From positions 1 through 26,360 of the forward strand of contig CAYWOC010000030.1 of assembly GCA_964459845.1 (NCBI GenBank): a DNA stretch of 26,360 bases, given 5' to 3'. How positions within the stretch are numbered: position 1 is the stretch's first letter; each line of letters starts with the position of its first letter. The DNA comes from CALZFJ01 sp964459845 (GTDB taxonomy: Bacteria > Bacteroidota > Bacteroidia > Bacteroidales > Muribaculaceae). The translations under genes were made by a program, and so were the position numbers. The notes beneath the pieces are model-generated. The model was given only the letters and a program-made list of their open reading frames with translations, was not told where the DNA came from and searched no databases. Below, one piece after another: positions 8,424 through 15,734 of the stretch.

Positions 8424-10358
8424 CTACAGCTTGTCGCATTCCGATAGCCAAAGAGCCGGAGATGCATCGCTAGGCATTCTCCAGTCGCCGCGTGGCGACA
8501 GGCTCACGCTGCCCACTTTAGGTCCGTCGGGCAGACAAGAACGCTTGAATTGCTGCTGGAAGAAGCGGCGGAAAAATTCGTGCAGCCACTTCTTGATTGT
8601 GTTATAGTCGTAAATTCCGCTGAATGCACATTGTGCGAGCAGATATATCTTTCGTGGCGAGAAGCCGTGTCGCAGCACATAATACAGGAAAAAGTCGTGC
8701 AGCTCGTATGGTCCCACCAAGTCTTCGGTCTTCTGCTTGATGTTGCCTTTTTCATCGGCAGGAGTCAGCTCTGGGCTAATTGGAGTATCCACAATGTCGA
8801 GCAGAGTGAGCCGAGCCTTTTCATCGTTGCTGAAACCCGTTGTGGCAAACCACCGCACGAGATATTTCACAAGAGTCTTCGGAATGCTCACATTCACGCC
8901 ATACATCGACATGTGGTCGCCATTGTAGGTAGCCCAGCCGAGAGCCAGCTCCGACAGGTCGCCTGTGCCGAGTACGATGCCGTTGTATTTGTTGGCATAG
9001 TCCATCAGTATTTGTGTGCGTTCGCGGGCCTGCGAATTCTCGTAGGTTATGTTGTGGACGCTAATGTCGTGCTTTATGTCCTTGAAGTGCTGAATCACAG
9101 CATCGCGAATAGGAATCTCGCGTATGCTCACATTCAGAGCGTTCATAATCTCTATGGCATTGTTGTAGGTGCGGTCGGTGGTGCCGAATCCGGGCATCGT
9201 GATTCCGTATATGCCAGAGCGGTCAAGACCGAGGCGGTCGAATGCGAGCACAGCCACAAGCAGTGCCAATGTGCTGTCGAGTCCGCCCGACACACCTATC
9301 ACAAGTGTTTTGCAGTGGATGAATGCCAGCCGTCGCATTAGTCCTTCAACTTGAATATTGATAATCTCCTCGCATCGGTCGTTGAGTATCTTGTCGTCCG
9401 ACGGCACAAACGGATGCGGTTTCACCGTTCTTACTATGCTCTTGGCTGTGATTTGGTTGTCGGCTACGGTGAAAGGAATTTCAGTGTATTGCTCGGTATG
9501 CATCTTGCGGCAGTCGGCAAAACTTGATGTGGCACGCCGCTCGTTCTCGATTAATTCCAAGTCGATGTCGCAAATTGCTGAAGTTCCGTCTTTGCTGAAA
9601 CGCTCACCTTTCGACAGAATCTTGCCGTTTTCGGCAATTATGGCATTGCCGGCAAAAACGAGGTCGGTTGTGGATTCGCCGAATCCAGCCGAGGCATAAA
9701 CGTATGCGGCATGGCAACGAGCCGACTGCTGGCGAATCAAATCCACAAGGAAACGATGCTTGCCTATCAGCTCATTTGATGCCGACATGTTCACTATCAC
9801 ATTCGCACCGTTGAGCGCGGCGGTTGAGCTTGGTGGAATGGTCGTCCAGAGGTCCTCGCAAATCTCTACAGCCACTTTCGCCATGCCGCAGCGGAACATC
9901 AGTTTTTGTGAAATGGGGAAGTCCTGTCCCGCTATTGTGGCATTGAGGCTATACTCCTCGCCCGAAGCAAACCATCGCTTTTCATAAAACTCTTTGTAAT
10001 TTGGCAAATAAATCTTAGGGACGGCTCCAAGAATTTTCCCTCTTGATACAGCTACGGCACAATTATATATTGAGCCGCCACAAGCCACTGGCGCACCCAC
10101 GAAAATCAGTGCATCAAGTTTTTGCGATGCATCCACAATCTCGGCTATGGCATCTTGTGCGGCATCGAGCAGCCTCGATTGCAGAAACAGGTCACCGCAA
10201 GTGTAGCCGGTTATGCTCAATTCTGGCAATGCAATTATCTTTGCACCGCTATTTTCGGCTTTGGTTATGTCCGAAATAATTTGGGATGTATTATATTCAC
10301 AATCAGCGACGTTAACGCTTGGCACAACTGCCGCTACTCTAAGAAAGCCATATTCCAT
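8424..10358 (-). CDS. nadE: Glutamine-dependent NAD+ synthetase
   Basis: A fusion-type NadE of 644 aa that converts NaAD to NAD+ with ATP and glutamine-derived ammonia. The N-terminal nitrilase-fold amidase carries the Glu-Lys-Cys triad: Glu46 in ALPELSITGY, Lys115 in VPKIYLPNY and Cys167 in EICEDLW. The C-terminal synthetase has the PP-loop SGGLDS at 357-362 and the GTGDLSELALGW segment. It is first in the run leading to tamB, DUF4421, tsaD and cinA, and has its own -7 box upstream. Note that both this enzyme and the NMN deamidase (cinA), which feeds the same pathway, lie in one run. Start ATG at 10356-10358. Confidence 0.97.
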   Translation of the reverse strand: MEYGFLRVAAVVPSVNVADCEYNTSQIISDITKAENSGAKIIALPELSITGYTCGDLFLQSRLLDAAQDAIAEIVDASQKLDALIFVGAPVACGGSIYNCAVAVSRGKILGAVPKIYLPNYKEFYEKRWFASGEEYSLNATIAGQDFPISQKLMFRCGMAKVAVEICEDLWTTIPPSSTAALNGANVIVNMSASNELIGKHRFLVDLIRQQSARCHAAYVYASAGFGESTTDLVFAGNAIIAENGKILSKGERFSKDGTSAICDIDLELIENERRATSSFADCRKMHTEQYTEIPFTVADNQITAKSIVRTVKPHPFVPSDDKILNDRCEEIINIQVEGLMRRLAFIHCKTLVIGVSGGLDSTLALLVAVLAFDRLGLDRSGIYGITMPGFGTTDRTYNNAIEIMNALNVSIREIPIRDAVIQHFKDIKHDISVHNITYENSQARERTQILMDYANKYNGIVLGTGDLSELALGWATYNGDHMSMYGVNVSIPKTLVKYLVRWFATTGFSNDEKARLTLLDIVDTPISPELTPADEKGNIKQKTEDLVGPYELHDFFLYYVLRHGFSPRKIYLLAQCAFSGIYDYNTIKKWLHEFFRRFFQQQFKRSCLPDGPKVGSVSLSPRGDWRMPSDASPALWLSECDKL

Positions 10359-10417
10359 ATATAATCAATCTTCGGATGAAAAACATGTCAGCAGAAATTC
10401 GCTCCACTGCTAAAATG

Positions 10418-10425
10418 CAAAATTA
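10418..10425 (-). promoter_or_regulatory. Putative -7 box of the nadE operon
   Basis: The minus strand reads TAATTTTG, an exact TAnnTTTG box, about 60 nt ahead of the nadE ATG. No clear TTTG sits 19-21 nt upstream, so only the -7 element is supported. Confidence 0.5.
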
Positions 10426-10497
10426 CAGAAAATATTTGCAATCCCCTCTAAATAATCGGTAAAATTAAGCCAAAATAACATCTTGTGGCAATATACA

Positions 10498-10530
10498 AAA
10501 AAGAGTTCAAAATGATTTTGAACTCTTTTT
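10498..10530 (-). terminator. Terminator of the tRNA-Arg gene
   Basis: A perfect 15-bp inverted repeat (arms 10498-10512 and 10516-10530, 3-nt loop) with A-run and T-run flanks, starting 3 nt past the tRNA 3' end. It could work in both directions and insulates nadE from the tRNA. Confidence 0.88.
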
Positions 10531-10533
10531 CAG

Positions 10534-10607
10534 TGACTCATACAGGATTCAAACCTGTAACCTTCTGATCCGTAGTCAGATGCTCTATTCAGTTGAGCTA
10601 ATGAGCC
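10534..10607 (-). tRNA. tRNA-Arg (anticodon ACG)
   Basis: A 74-nt cloverleaf on the minus strand. The acceptor stem GGCTCAT pairs with ATGAGTC (one G-U at the second pair), discriminator A. The anticodon stem TCTGA/TCAGA encloses loop CTACGGA with anticodon ACG, normally edited to ICG to read CGU/CGC/CGA. The T-arm is ACAGG/CCTGT with loop TTTGAAT. No CCA is encoded. Its own promoter and terminator make it a single-gene unit. Confidence 0.95.
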
Positions 10608-10629
10608 ATTTATTTCGCTTTTGCGAGTG

Positions 10630-10661
10630 CAAAGTTACAGCAAAAATCTCGTTTGTGCAAA
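10630..10661 (-). promoter_or_regulatory. Promoter of tRNA-Arg
   Basis: The minus strand has TTTG (10658-10661), a 20-nt spacer and TAACTTTG (10630-10637), exact at both boxes. The expected transcript start lies roughly 15 nt before the mature tRNA 5' end. Confidence 0.8.
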
Positions 10662-10794
10662 TTTTCCTCCACTTTTTTGCAAATTATTTTTGACACATTA
10701 AATAAGACACTGCGGCAAACTGTTTCAACTAAACCATAATGACCGATTTGGATTTATGAAAATGCAGTGCTGAACTAATTTGTTTTTTAATCAA

Positions 10795-12417
10795 TTATAA
10801 TCCTGCTATTTTAACTTTCATATCAGAAATCCAAAATAATTCATCGTATATATTTGCATTTACTATCTTTATTTGGTTCAGAACATTACCATATTCGTCC
10901 AATAATTTAGAAGCTTCTTGCTTGTTGCCAATTCTGAGTGCCAATAGAATTTCAGGCTTATAAGTTAGAGTTGTCCCCGGCACAGCCTTTTTAGCTTGAT
11001 CTAATAAAAATTTGATTTGGGTGTTGCTTTTTTCGTCATTGTATAGTTTTAGCATGCATTTTGCCTTTAAAGTATAGTCGGTGGCTGTTGCGATATGATT
11101 GTTTATGTTTTGGTCAATTAAAGGAATAACTTGGCGGAAACGTCGGTCCTCATATTTCATTTGAGCCGAACAGGTTATGGCAAAAGACACCATCTTTTCA
11201 TATTTCAGTTGCGCTATTTCTTTTGGTGTCCCTAATCGTTCTATTCTTTTAACGAGTGCAGGGTGTGTGTATGAATCAAAGTATATTGCATTGCTCCTCT
11301 CATAAGATAGCTGATTCTGTATTCGATTGAAAGCTGTAGCTAAGGCATCCTTGTCGTAATGCAGCAGTTCAAGGACTTTAATAGCAATGTCATCGGCTTC
11401 CGTTTCTTGGTCATGATTGTATTTCATGCCCAGTCGGTCGATTATTTGAGAAGCGATTGCAGTAGAAGCGATTGCCATACTTGCAGTTGCCGCCCCCGGG
11501 ATATATGAGCCATTTGTCTTGGCAGAAACCACCCCCTCGGCAACGGCTGTTATGCCAGTGGCAATAGCCGACCAAAATTCTGCTCGTTTTTTTCGGGTAA
11601 TGGCGGCATTGACATTTGTTATAGAATGGTCTAATACGAAATGGGCGATTTCATGGGCAAGAATTGCGACAAGTTCATCTTCTGAGTGTATTGCCGACAA
11701 TAAGCCTGTAGAGATTATCAAAGTCCCATTAGGATACATTGCAGCGTTTAGAACTGGATTTTTTTCAATCAAAATATTCACATTGACCGGGCGGCCATCA
11801 ATAATATCAACTGGTGCGATTTTTGATATTAACCCATAAATGTAATTTTCCAAAAATGGGTCATAGAATTTAAGACCGTAGGATTCGATTTTAGACATAT
11901 ATTCTAATGCATCATCCTCCATATCGCTCCTTAAATCATATTGAGTACCCTTCTTCTGAATGTTTGGAATTACATTTTTCAATATATTGGCATTCCATAA
12001 GTCTTGTACGGAATTGACACTAAATGCAATAGATGATATTATTCCCTTGTCCACAAGCAGGTTGTTGCCATCGGCGAAAATGTAATACAGGTCTTTGTAT
12101 TTGCTGGACTCACGGTTGTAAATCACAGAGTGCTTTAATCCAGTGATTTTGATTTTGTCGCCTATTTTATAGTGCACTTGTCCAACTGTCAGAATTTCTG
12201 TAGTATCGGCTTCGGTGGAATCTATGTCGTCAAAATCAAAATAATTTTCTGTTTGTTCGCTGAAAACATCTCCGTAATTACGATCTGGTTGATTCTTTTT
12301 GTATTTATAATTCCGATATTCTTTTTTTACATCGGCGTTCAATATAAAGTCATACGTCTGAGCATTTGTCGCATATGCAAATATAGACAATATTGAGATT
12401 AATAAAAATCGGTTCAT
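10795..12417 (-). CDS. M48-family zinc metalloprotease, exported
   Basis: A 540-aa protein with a signal peptide (about residues 1-19, cleavage at TNA-QT) and no lipobox. The peptidase M48 core has HEIAH at 255-259 (zinc ligands His255 and His259, catalytic Glu256) and a downstream ETEAD motif around 338-342 supplying the third ligand. Residues 20-140 are a lineage-specific N-terminal extension; the C-terminal 150 residues look helical, as in BepA/Loi-type periplasmic M48 proteins that carry TPR-like tails. Likely a periplasmic protease acting on envelope proteins; its substrate is unknown. Its coding sequence is AT-rich beside nadE and eno (10981-11040 is about 33% GC). It may be cotranscribed with the nitroreductase 86 nt upstream. 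Confidence 0.88.
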   Translation of the reverse strand: MNRFLLISILSIFAYATNAQTYDFILNADVKKEYRNYKYKKNQPDRNYGDVFSEQTENYFDFDDIDSTEADTTEILTVGQVHYKIGDKIKITGLKHSVIYNRESSKYKDLYYIFADGNNLLVDKGIISSIAFSVNSVQDLWNANILKNVIPNIQKKGTQYDLRSDMEDDALEYMSKIESYGLKFYDPFLENYIYGLISKIAPVDIIDGRPVNVNILIEKNPVLNAAMYPNGTLIISTGLLSAIHSEDELVAILAHEIAHFVLDHSITNVNAAITRKKRAEFWSAIATGITAVAEGVVSAKTNGSYIPGAATASMAIASTAIASQIIDRLGMKYNHDQETEADDIAIKVLELLHYDKDALATAFNRIQNQLSYERSNAIYFDSYTHPALVKRIERLGTPKEIAQLKYEKMVSFAITCSAQMKYEDRRFRQVIPLIDQNINNHIATATDYTLKAKCMLKLYNDEKSNTQIKFLLDQAKKAVPGTTLTYKPEILLALRIGNKQEASKLLDEYGNVLNQIKIVNANIYDELFWISDMKVKIAGL

Positions 12418-12503
12418 ACTATAATGGCTTTAGTTAGGTTGCTGTTTTAAGTGAAGATGGTTGGGCTGAGAGTTTGGCGCTGAACCATCTGTTGTGGTGC
12501 GGA

Positions 12504-13016
12504 TTAAATGTATTTCACTATTTCGGACGCAGCTTTGCGGATGGTGTGGCGTGGACTGGCAGTGTCGGCAGGATAACCTACAGGAATCAATACTACCGGA
12601 TGGACATTCTCAGGCAGATTCAGAGCCTTGTGCGCTGCTGCCATATCGAAATTGCAGACCCAGCAAGAGCCGAGACCTTGTGATGATGCTGCGAGACAAA
12701 TGTGCTCGGCAGCAATAGAGCCGTCGATGTCGGCGTGATTCTTGCCGTCGTTTGGGCGGATCCATGCTGCATTGGTATCCACGCACACAGCTATTATGGC
12801 AGGAGCTTGGGCAAACCATTCGTTGTGGTAGCACTGGCATAGTGAGGCACGAGCTTCTTTGCTTTGCGCCACGATGAACTTCCACGGCTGGCGATTTACT
12901 GCCGACGGAGCCAGACGTGCGCATTCCAGCACATAGTCGAGTTTCTCTTTCTCTATATCACGCGGCTCATATTTTCTTACGGAATACCGCTCGGATACTA
13001 ATTCTAAAAAGTCCAT
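12504..13016 (-). CDS. Nitroreductase-family FMN oxidoreductase
   Basis: A short (170 aa) nitroreductase of the single-domain type. MDFLELVSERYSVRKY is the family N-terminus with the FMN-contacting RYSVR stretch; LAPSAVNRQPWKF is the second FMN motif; LGSCWVCNF and VLIPVGYPA are the C-terminal family motifs. It should reduce nitro or quinone compounds with NAD(P)H, but the physiological substrate cannot be told from sequence. I chose the ATG at 13014-13016: a longer in-frame start at 13109 would put 31 unrelated residues through the eno terminator hairpin and upstream of the promoter. The protein ends in IVKYI. Confidence 0.9.
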   Translation of the reverse strand: MDFLELVSERYSVRKYEPRDIEKEKLDYVLECARLAPSAVNRQPWKFIVAQSKEARASLCQCYHNEWFAQAPAIIAVCVDTNAAWIRPNDGKNHADIDGSIAAEHICLAASSQGLGSCWVCNFDMAAAHKALNLPENVHPVVLIPVGYPADTASPRHTIRKAASEIVKYI

Positions 13017-13033
13017 ATTGCAAAAAATTTTTG

Positions 13034-13065
13034 TAAAGATATAATTGAATTTGATTATTAGCAAG
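13034..13065 (-). promoter_or_regulatory. Putative promoter of the nitroreductase gene
   Basis: The minus strand has CTTG (13062-13065), a 20-nt spacer and TATCTTTA (13034-13041). Each box departs by one base from TTTG/TAnnTTTG, the spacing is ideal, and it sits between the eno terminator and the chosen ATG. Confidence 0.5.
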
Positions 13066-13067
13066 AA

Positions 13068-13106
13068 AATATCCCCAAAAGTGGTGATGCGACTTTTGGG
13101 GATATT
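13068..13106 (-). terminator. Intrinsic terminator of eno
   Basis: A perfect 15-bp stem (13068-13082 with 13092-13106) enclosing a 9-nt loop, containing CCCC/GGGG, followed on the minus strand by ATTTTCTT. It begins 31 nt after the eno stop. Confidence 0.85.
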
Positions 13107-13136
13107 CATAGCAAATACTATGATTTGAGTATCGGA

Positions 13137-14444
13137 TTATTTCAGTCTTTTGTAGCCATAGGTCGCTTGTGCGCCGAGCTGCTCCTCGATTCGGATTAAC
13201 TGGTTGTATTTAGCCATACGGTCGGTGCGGCTCATAGAGCCGGTCTTTATCTGTCCCGAATTGGTGGCAACGGCGATGTCGGCGATTGTGGTGTCTTCCG
13301 TTTCGCCTGAGCGGTGGCTTGTCACAGTGTTGTATCCGTGGCGGTGAGCCATTTCTATGGCATCAAGCGTCTCGGTGAGCGAGCCTATCTGGTTCACCTT
13401 GATGAGTATGGCATTGGCAGCACCCATCTTTATTCCTTTTTCAAGGAATTTGGTGTTGGTGACAAACAGGTCGTCGCCCACAAGCTGGCATTTGCCTCCA
13501 ATAGCCTTGGTGAGCTTCACCCATCCTTCCCAGTCATTTTCATCAAGCCCGTCCTCAATAGAGTCTATCGGGTATTTTTCGCAAAGTTCTTGCAAGTAAG
13601 CGATTTGCTCGTCGTCCGACAGTTTTTTGCCATTAGGGTCTTTGGGCATACCGCTTTTCAGTTGTTTGTAGTTATAGAAATATTTTCCATCTTCAACCAC
13701 AGCAAATTCAGAAGCGGCGCAGTCCATTGCGATGCGCACATCTTCACCCGGTTCATATCCGGCATCTTTTATGGCTTGCACAATACTTTCAAGAGCATCT
13801 TCTATGCCATTGAGAGCGGGGGCGAAACCTCCTTCATCGCCTACGGCGGTGCTTAGTCCGCGCTTTTTGAGCAATTTTTGCAAAGCATGGAACACTTCAG
13901 CTCCCATGCGTATGGCCTCTTTCTCTGACGTTGCGCCCACTGGACGAATCATAAACTCCTGAAAAGCAATAGGCGCATCGCTGTGGGCACCGCCATTGAT
14001 GATGTTCATCATAGGCACAGGAAGGACATAGGTGTTTGTGCCGCCTATATATCTGTAAAGCGGGATGTTGAGGCACTTGGCAGCGGTGTGAGCCACAGCA
14101 AGTGAAACGCCAAGTATGGCATTTGCTCCAAGCACAGATTTCGTGGGAGTGCCGTCGAGTGTAAGCATCTTTCCGTCGATTCCACGCTGGTTGAGAACCG
14201 ACATTCCAGCGAGGGCTGGAGCTATCTTCTCGTTCACGTTTGCTACAGCATTTAGGACACCTTTGCCGCCATAACGCTTTTTGTCTCCGTCGCGAAGTTC
14301 GAGAGCCTCGTTTTCGCCTGTAGATGCTCCCGAAGGCACAGATGCCCTGCCCATAATGCCACTTGCGGTGGTCACTTCAACTTCCACTGTGGGATTGCCT
14401 CTTGAGTCCAAGATTTCTCTTGCATGAATTTTCTCTATCTGCAT
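13137..14444 (-). CDS. eno: Enolase
   Basis: A complete enolase of 435 aa, interconverting 2-phosphoglycerate and phosphoenolpyruvate in glycolysis. Metal ligands are Asp241, Glu297 (SIEDGLDE) and Asp324 (VGDDLF). Catalytic and substrate residues include Glu204 in GDEGGF, Lys349 in ILIKVNQIG and the SHRSGETED segment at 376-384. The flexible SGAST loop (38-42) is intact. It is a single-gene unit with an exact promoter upstream and a strong terminator downstream, divergent from the flavodoxin gene. Start ATG at 14442-14444. Confidence 0.98.
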   Translation of the reverse strand: MQIEKIHAREILDSRGNPTVEVEVTTASGIMGRASVPSGASTGENEALELRDGDKKRYGGKGVLNAVANVNEKIAPALAGMSVLNQRGIDGKMLTLDGTPTKSVLGANAILGVSLAVAHTAAKCLNIPLYRYIGGTNTYVLPVPMMNIINGGAHSDAPIAFQEFMIRPVGATSEKEAIRMGAEVFHALQKLLKKRGLSTAVGDEGGFAPALNGIEDALESIVQAIKDAGYEPGEDVRIAMDCAASEFAVVEDGKYFYNYKQLKSGMPKDPNGKKLSDDEQIAYLQELCEKYPIDSIEDGLDENDWEGWVKLTKAIGGKCQLVGDDLFVTNTKFLEKGIKMGAANAILIKVNQIGSLTETLDAIEMAHRHGYNTVTSHRSGETEDTTIADIAVATNSGQIKTGSMSRTDRMAKYNQLIRIEEQLGAQATYGYKRLK

Positions 14445-14504
14445 AGTATTCTTTGTTTTAAGTGTGTTTTATATGTAAAAACAGATTGCTGCTTTTTATG
14501 TTCG

Positions 14505-14536
14505 CAAAGGTATTTGAAAAAAAATTTTTGGTCAAA
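14505..14536 (-). promoter_or_regulatory. Promoter of eno
   Basis: The minus strand has TTTG (14533-14536), a 20-nt spacer and TACCTTTG (14505-14512): exact consensus. This gives a 5' leader of about 55 nt before the eno ATG. Confidence 0.85.
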
Positions 14537-14549
14537 AAATGGGTATCAC

Positions 14550-14581
14550 CAAAAGTTGGTAATTTAATTTCATAACTTTTG
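14550..14581. promoter_or_regulatory. Inverted repeat between eno and fldA promoters
   Basis: CAAAAGTT (14550-14557) and AACTTTTG (14574-14581) form perfect 8-bp arms separated by 16 nt, placed between the two -33 boxes. The left arm is also part of the small palindrome ACCAAAAGTTGGT (14548-14560). The position suits an operator serving one or both genes; no regulator is identified. Confidence 0.35.
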
Positions 14582-14584
14582 AGT

Positions 14585-14616
14585 ATTGTGGAGGATTGAT
14601 ATGATAGATACCTTTG
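14585..14616 (+). promoter_or_regulatory. Promoter of fldA-DUF2023
   Basis: ATTG (14585-14588), a 20-nt spacer and TACCTTTG (14609-14616). The -7 box is exact and the -33 box is one base off. The leader before the fldA ATG is about 57 nt and holds a purine stretch (AAAGAGAGA) near the start codon. Confidence 0.7.
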
Positions 14617-14679
14617 CAGTGTTGAAAATAATCATTCGTTAATAGTTAATAGTTCATTAAAAATTAAAAAGAGAGACTT

Positions 14680-15177
14680 ATGAAAAAGACAATTGTGATT
14701 TATGGCTCATCTACCGGCACATGTGAAGACCTTGCCGAAAGAATTGCCAAAAAACTTGGAGATGCCGAAGTTGTGGCAGTGGCTGATGCAGATGCCGCAA
14801 AAATACAGTCATACGACAACTTGATACTCGGCACATCGACATGGGGATTTGGCGAGATGCAAGACGACTGGTATGACGGCGTTAAGATGCTGAAGAGTGC
14901 CGACCTTTCGAACAAAACAATAGCACTGTTTGGCTGCGGCGACAGCAGTTCATATAGCGACTCGTTCTGCGGAGGTATGGGCGAGATTTATAACGAGTTG
15001 AAAGACAGTGGTGCAAAAATCGTGGGGGCTGTATCCACCGATGGGTATGATTTTGATGATTCATCGGCAGTGGTCGATGGTGAGTTTGTTGGGCTGGTGC
15101 TCGACGAGGTGAATGAAGCCGACAAAACAGACGAGAGAATTAAAGCGTGGGTTGAGGCAATAAGACCGGAGCTATAA
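14680..15177 (+). CDS. fldA: Flavodoxin
   Basis: A 165-aa long-chain flavodoxin, a cytoplasmic FMN electron carrier that commonly substitutes for ferredoxin when iron is scarce. The FMN phosphate loop GSSTGTCED lies at 9-17; Trp55 in STWGFG and Tyr92 in CGDSSSYSDSF are the residues expected to stack on the isoalloxazine ring. It has its own promoter, divergent from eno, and is followed after 28 nt by a DUF2023 gene, the usual Bacteroidetes arrangement. I see no obvious Fur-type box but cannot exclude one. Confidence 0.95.
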   Translation: MKKTIVIYGSSTGTCEDLAERIAKKLGDAEVVAVADADAAKIQSYDNLILGTSTWGFGEMQDDWYDGVKMLKSADLSNKTIALFGCGDSSSYSDSFCGGMGEIYNELKDSGAKIVGAVSTDGYDFDDSSAVVDGEFVGLVLDEVNEADKTDERIKAWVEAIRPEL

Positions 15178-15205
15178 TAAAAATAGGCAACATTAAGATA
15201 AAGAT

Positions 15206-15574
15206 ATGAGAACAGCAGTTGATTTCCCCGATGAGATGATGGTATTGACCAATCATATATATGAATATAAGAAGGGTGTTCGCAGGATGGTGCTTTTCAC
15301 GTTTCATGAGAAATATGAGGAAGCGGCAAAAGCACGCCTTGAACATCAGAACATAAAGTATATAATAAAGCCAGTGGGAAACGGCTGCTTAAATCTTTTT
15401 TTCGGGCGAGAAGAGTGCCTCGAAGCCATACGCCTTATGGTCACACGTCCGCTCAATGAGCTTTCTCCCGAAGAGGATTTCATCCTTGGGGCTATGCTCG
15501 GCTATGATATCTGTGTGCAATGCGAACGTTTTTGCGACCGTAAGCAGCGTTATATGATGCGGCAGCAAGCGTAG
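15206..15574 (+). CDS. DUF2023 family protein, flavodoxin neighbour
   Basis: A 122-aa cytoplasmic protein with no signal peptide or membrane segment. The family is recognised from the N-terminal DFPDEMMVLTNHIYEYKKG, the central NGCLNLFFG and the C-terminal LGAMLGYDICVQCERFC. Family members sit beside flavodoxin in Bacteroidales; the activity is not established. The three cysteines near the C-terminus (CVQCERFC) could bind metal or be redox-active, which is inference. It is cotranscribed with fldA (28-nt gap) and ends before a strong terminator. Confidence 0.85.
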   Translation: MRTAVDFPDEMMVLTNHIYEYKKGVRRMVLFTFHEKYEEAAKARLEHQNIKYIIKPVGNGCLNLFFGREECLEAIRLMVTRPLNELSPEEDFILGAMLGYDICVQCERFCDRKQRYMMRQQA

Positions 15575-15629
15575 TCGTTAACGGCTGATTAGGGCGTAAC
15601 AGGCTGAAAAGAGCTTCTATATATAACAG

Positions 15630-15678
15630 GAAGATGCTGGTGTCACTAAGCGTTATGAGCTGTGATGCCAGCATCTTC
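15630..15678 (+). terminator. Terminator of fldA-DUF2023
   Basis: A 17-bp stem (15630-15646 with 15662-15678) with two G-U wobbles on the plus strand, followed by TTCAT after the run TCTTCTTTTC. The wobble positions are A-C mismatches on the other strand, so the hairpin favours plus-strand transcripts. It also lies between two convergent units. Confidence 0.8.
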
Positions 15679-15734
15679 TTTTCATAAAATGCGAAGAGCG
15701 ATTATTTATATAGAAGTGATGATGTGCACATTTG

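Noticed and set aside
8550..9341. 263-codon open frame antisense to nadE
   Set aside because: Shadow of the NadE synthetase domain, with no recognisable protein features.
10534..10607. tRNA-Arg as an integration site for an island
   Set aside because: No integrase or att duplication seen; the gene beyond the tRNA 3' end is the housekeeping nadE.
12455..12490. Terminator hairpin between the nitroreductase and M48 genes
   Set aside because: Only an 8-bp stem with a 20-nt loop and no T-run, so it is not convincing.
13017..13109. Longer start for the nitroreductase
   Set aside because: The added 31 residues are encoded by the eno terminator hairpin and the gene's own promoter and do not resemble the family.
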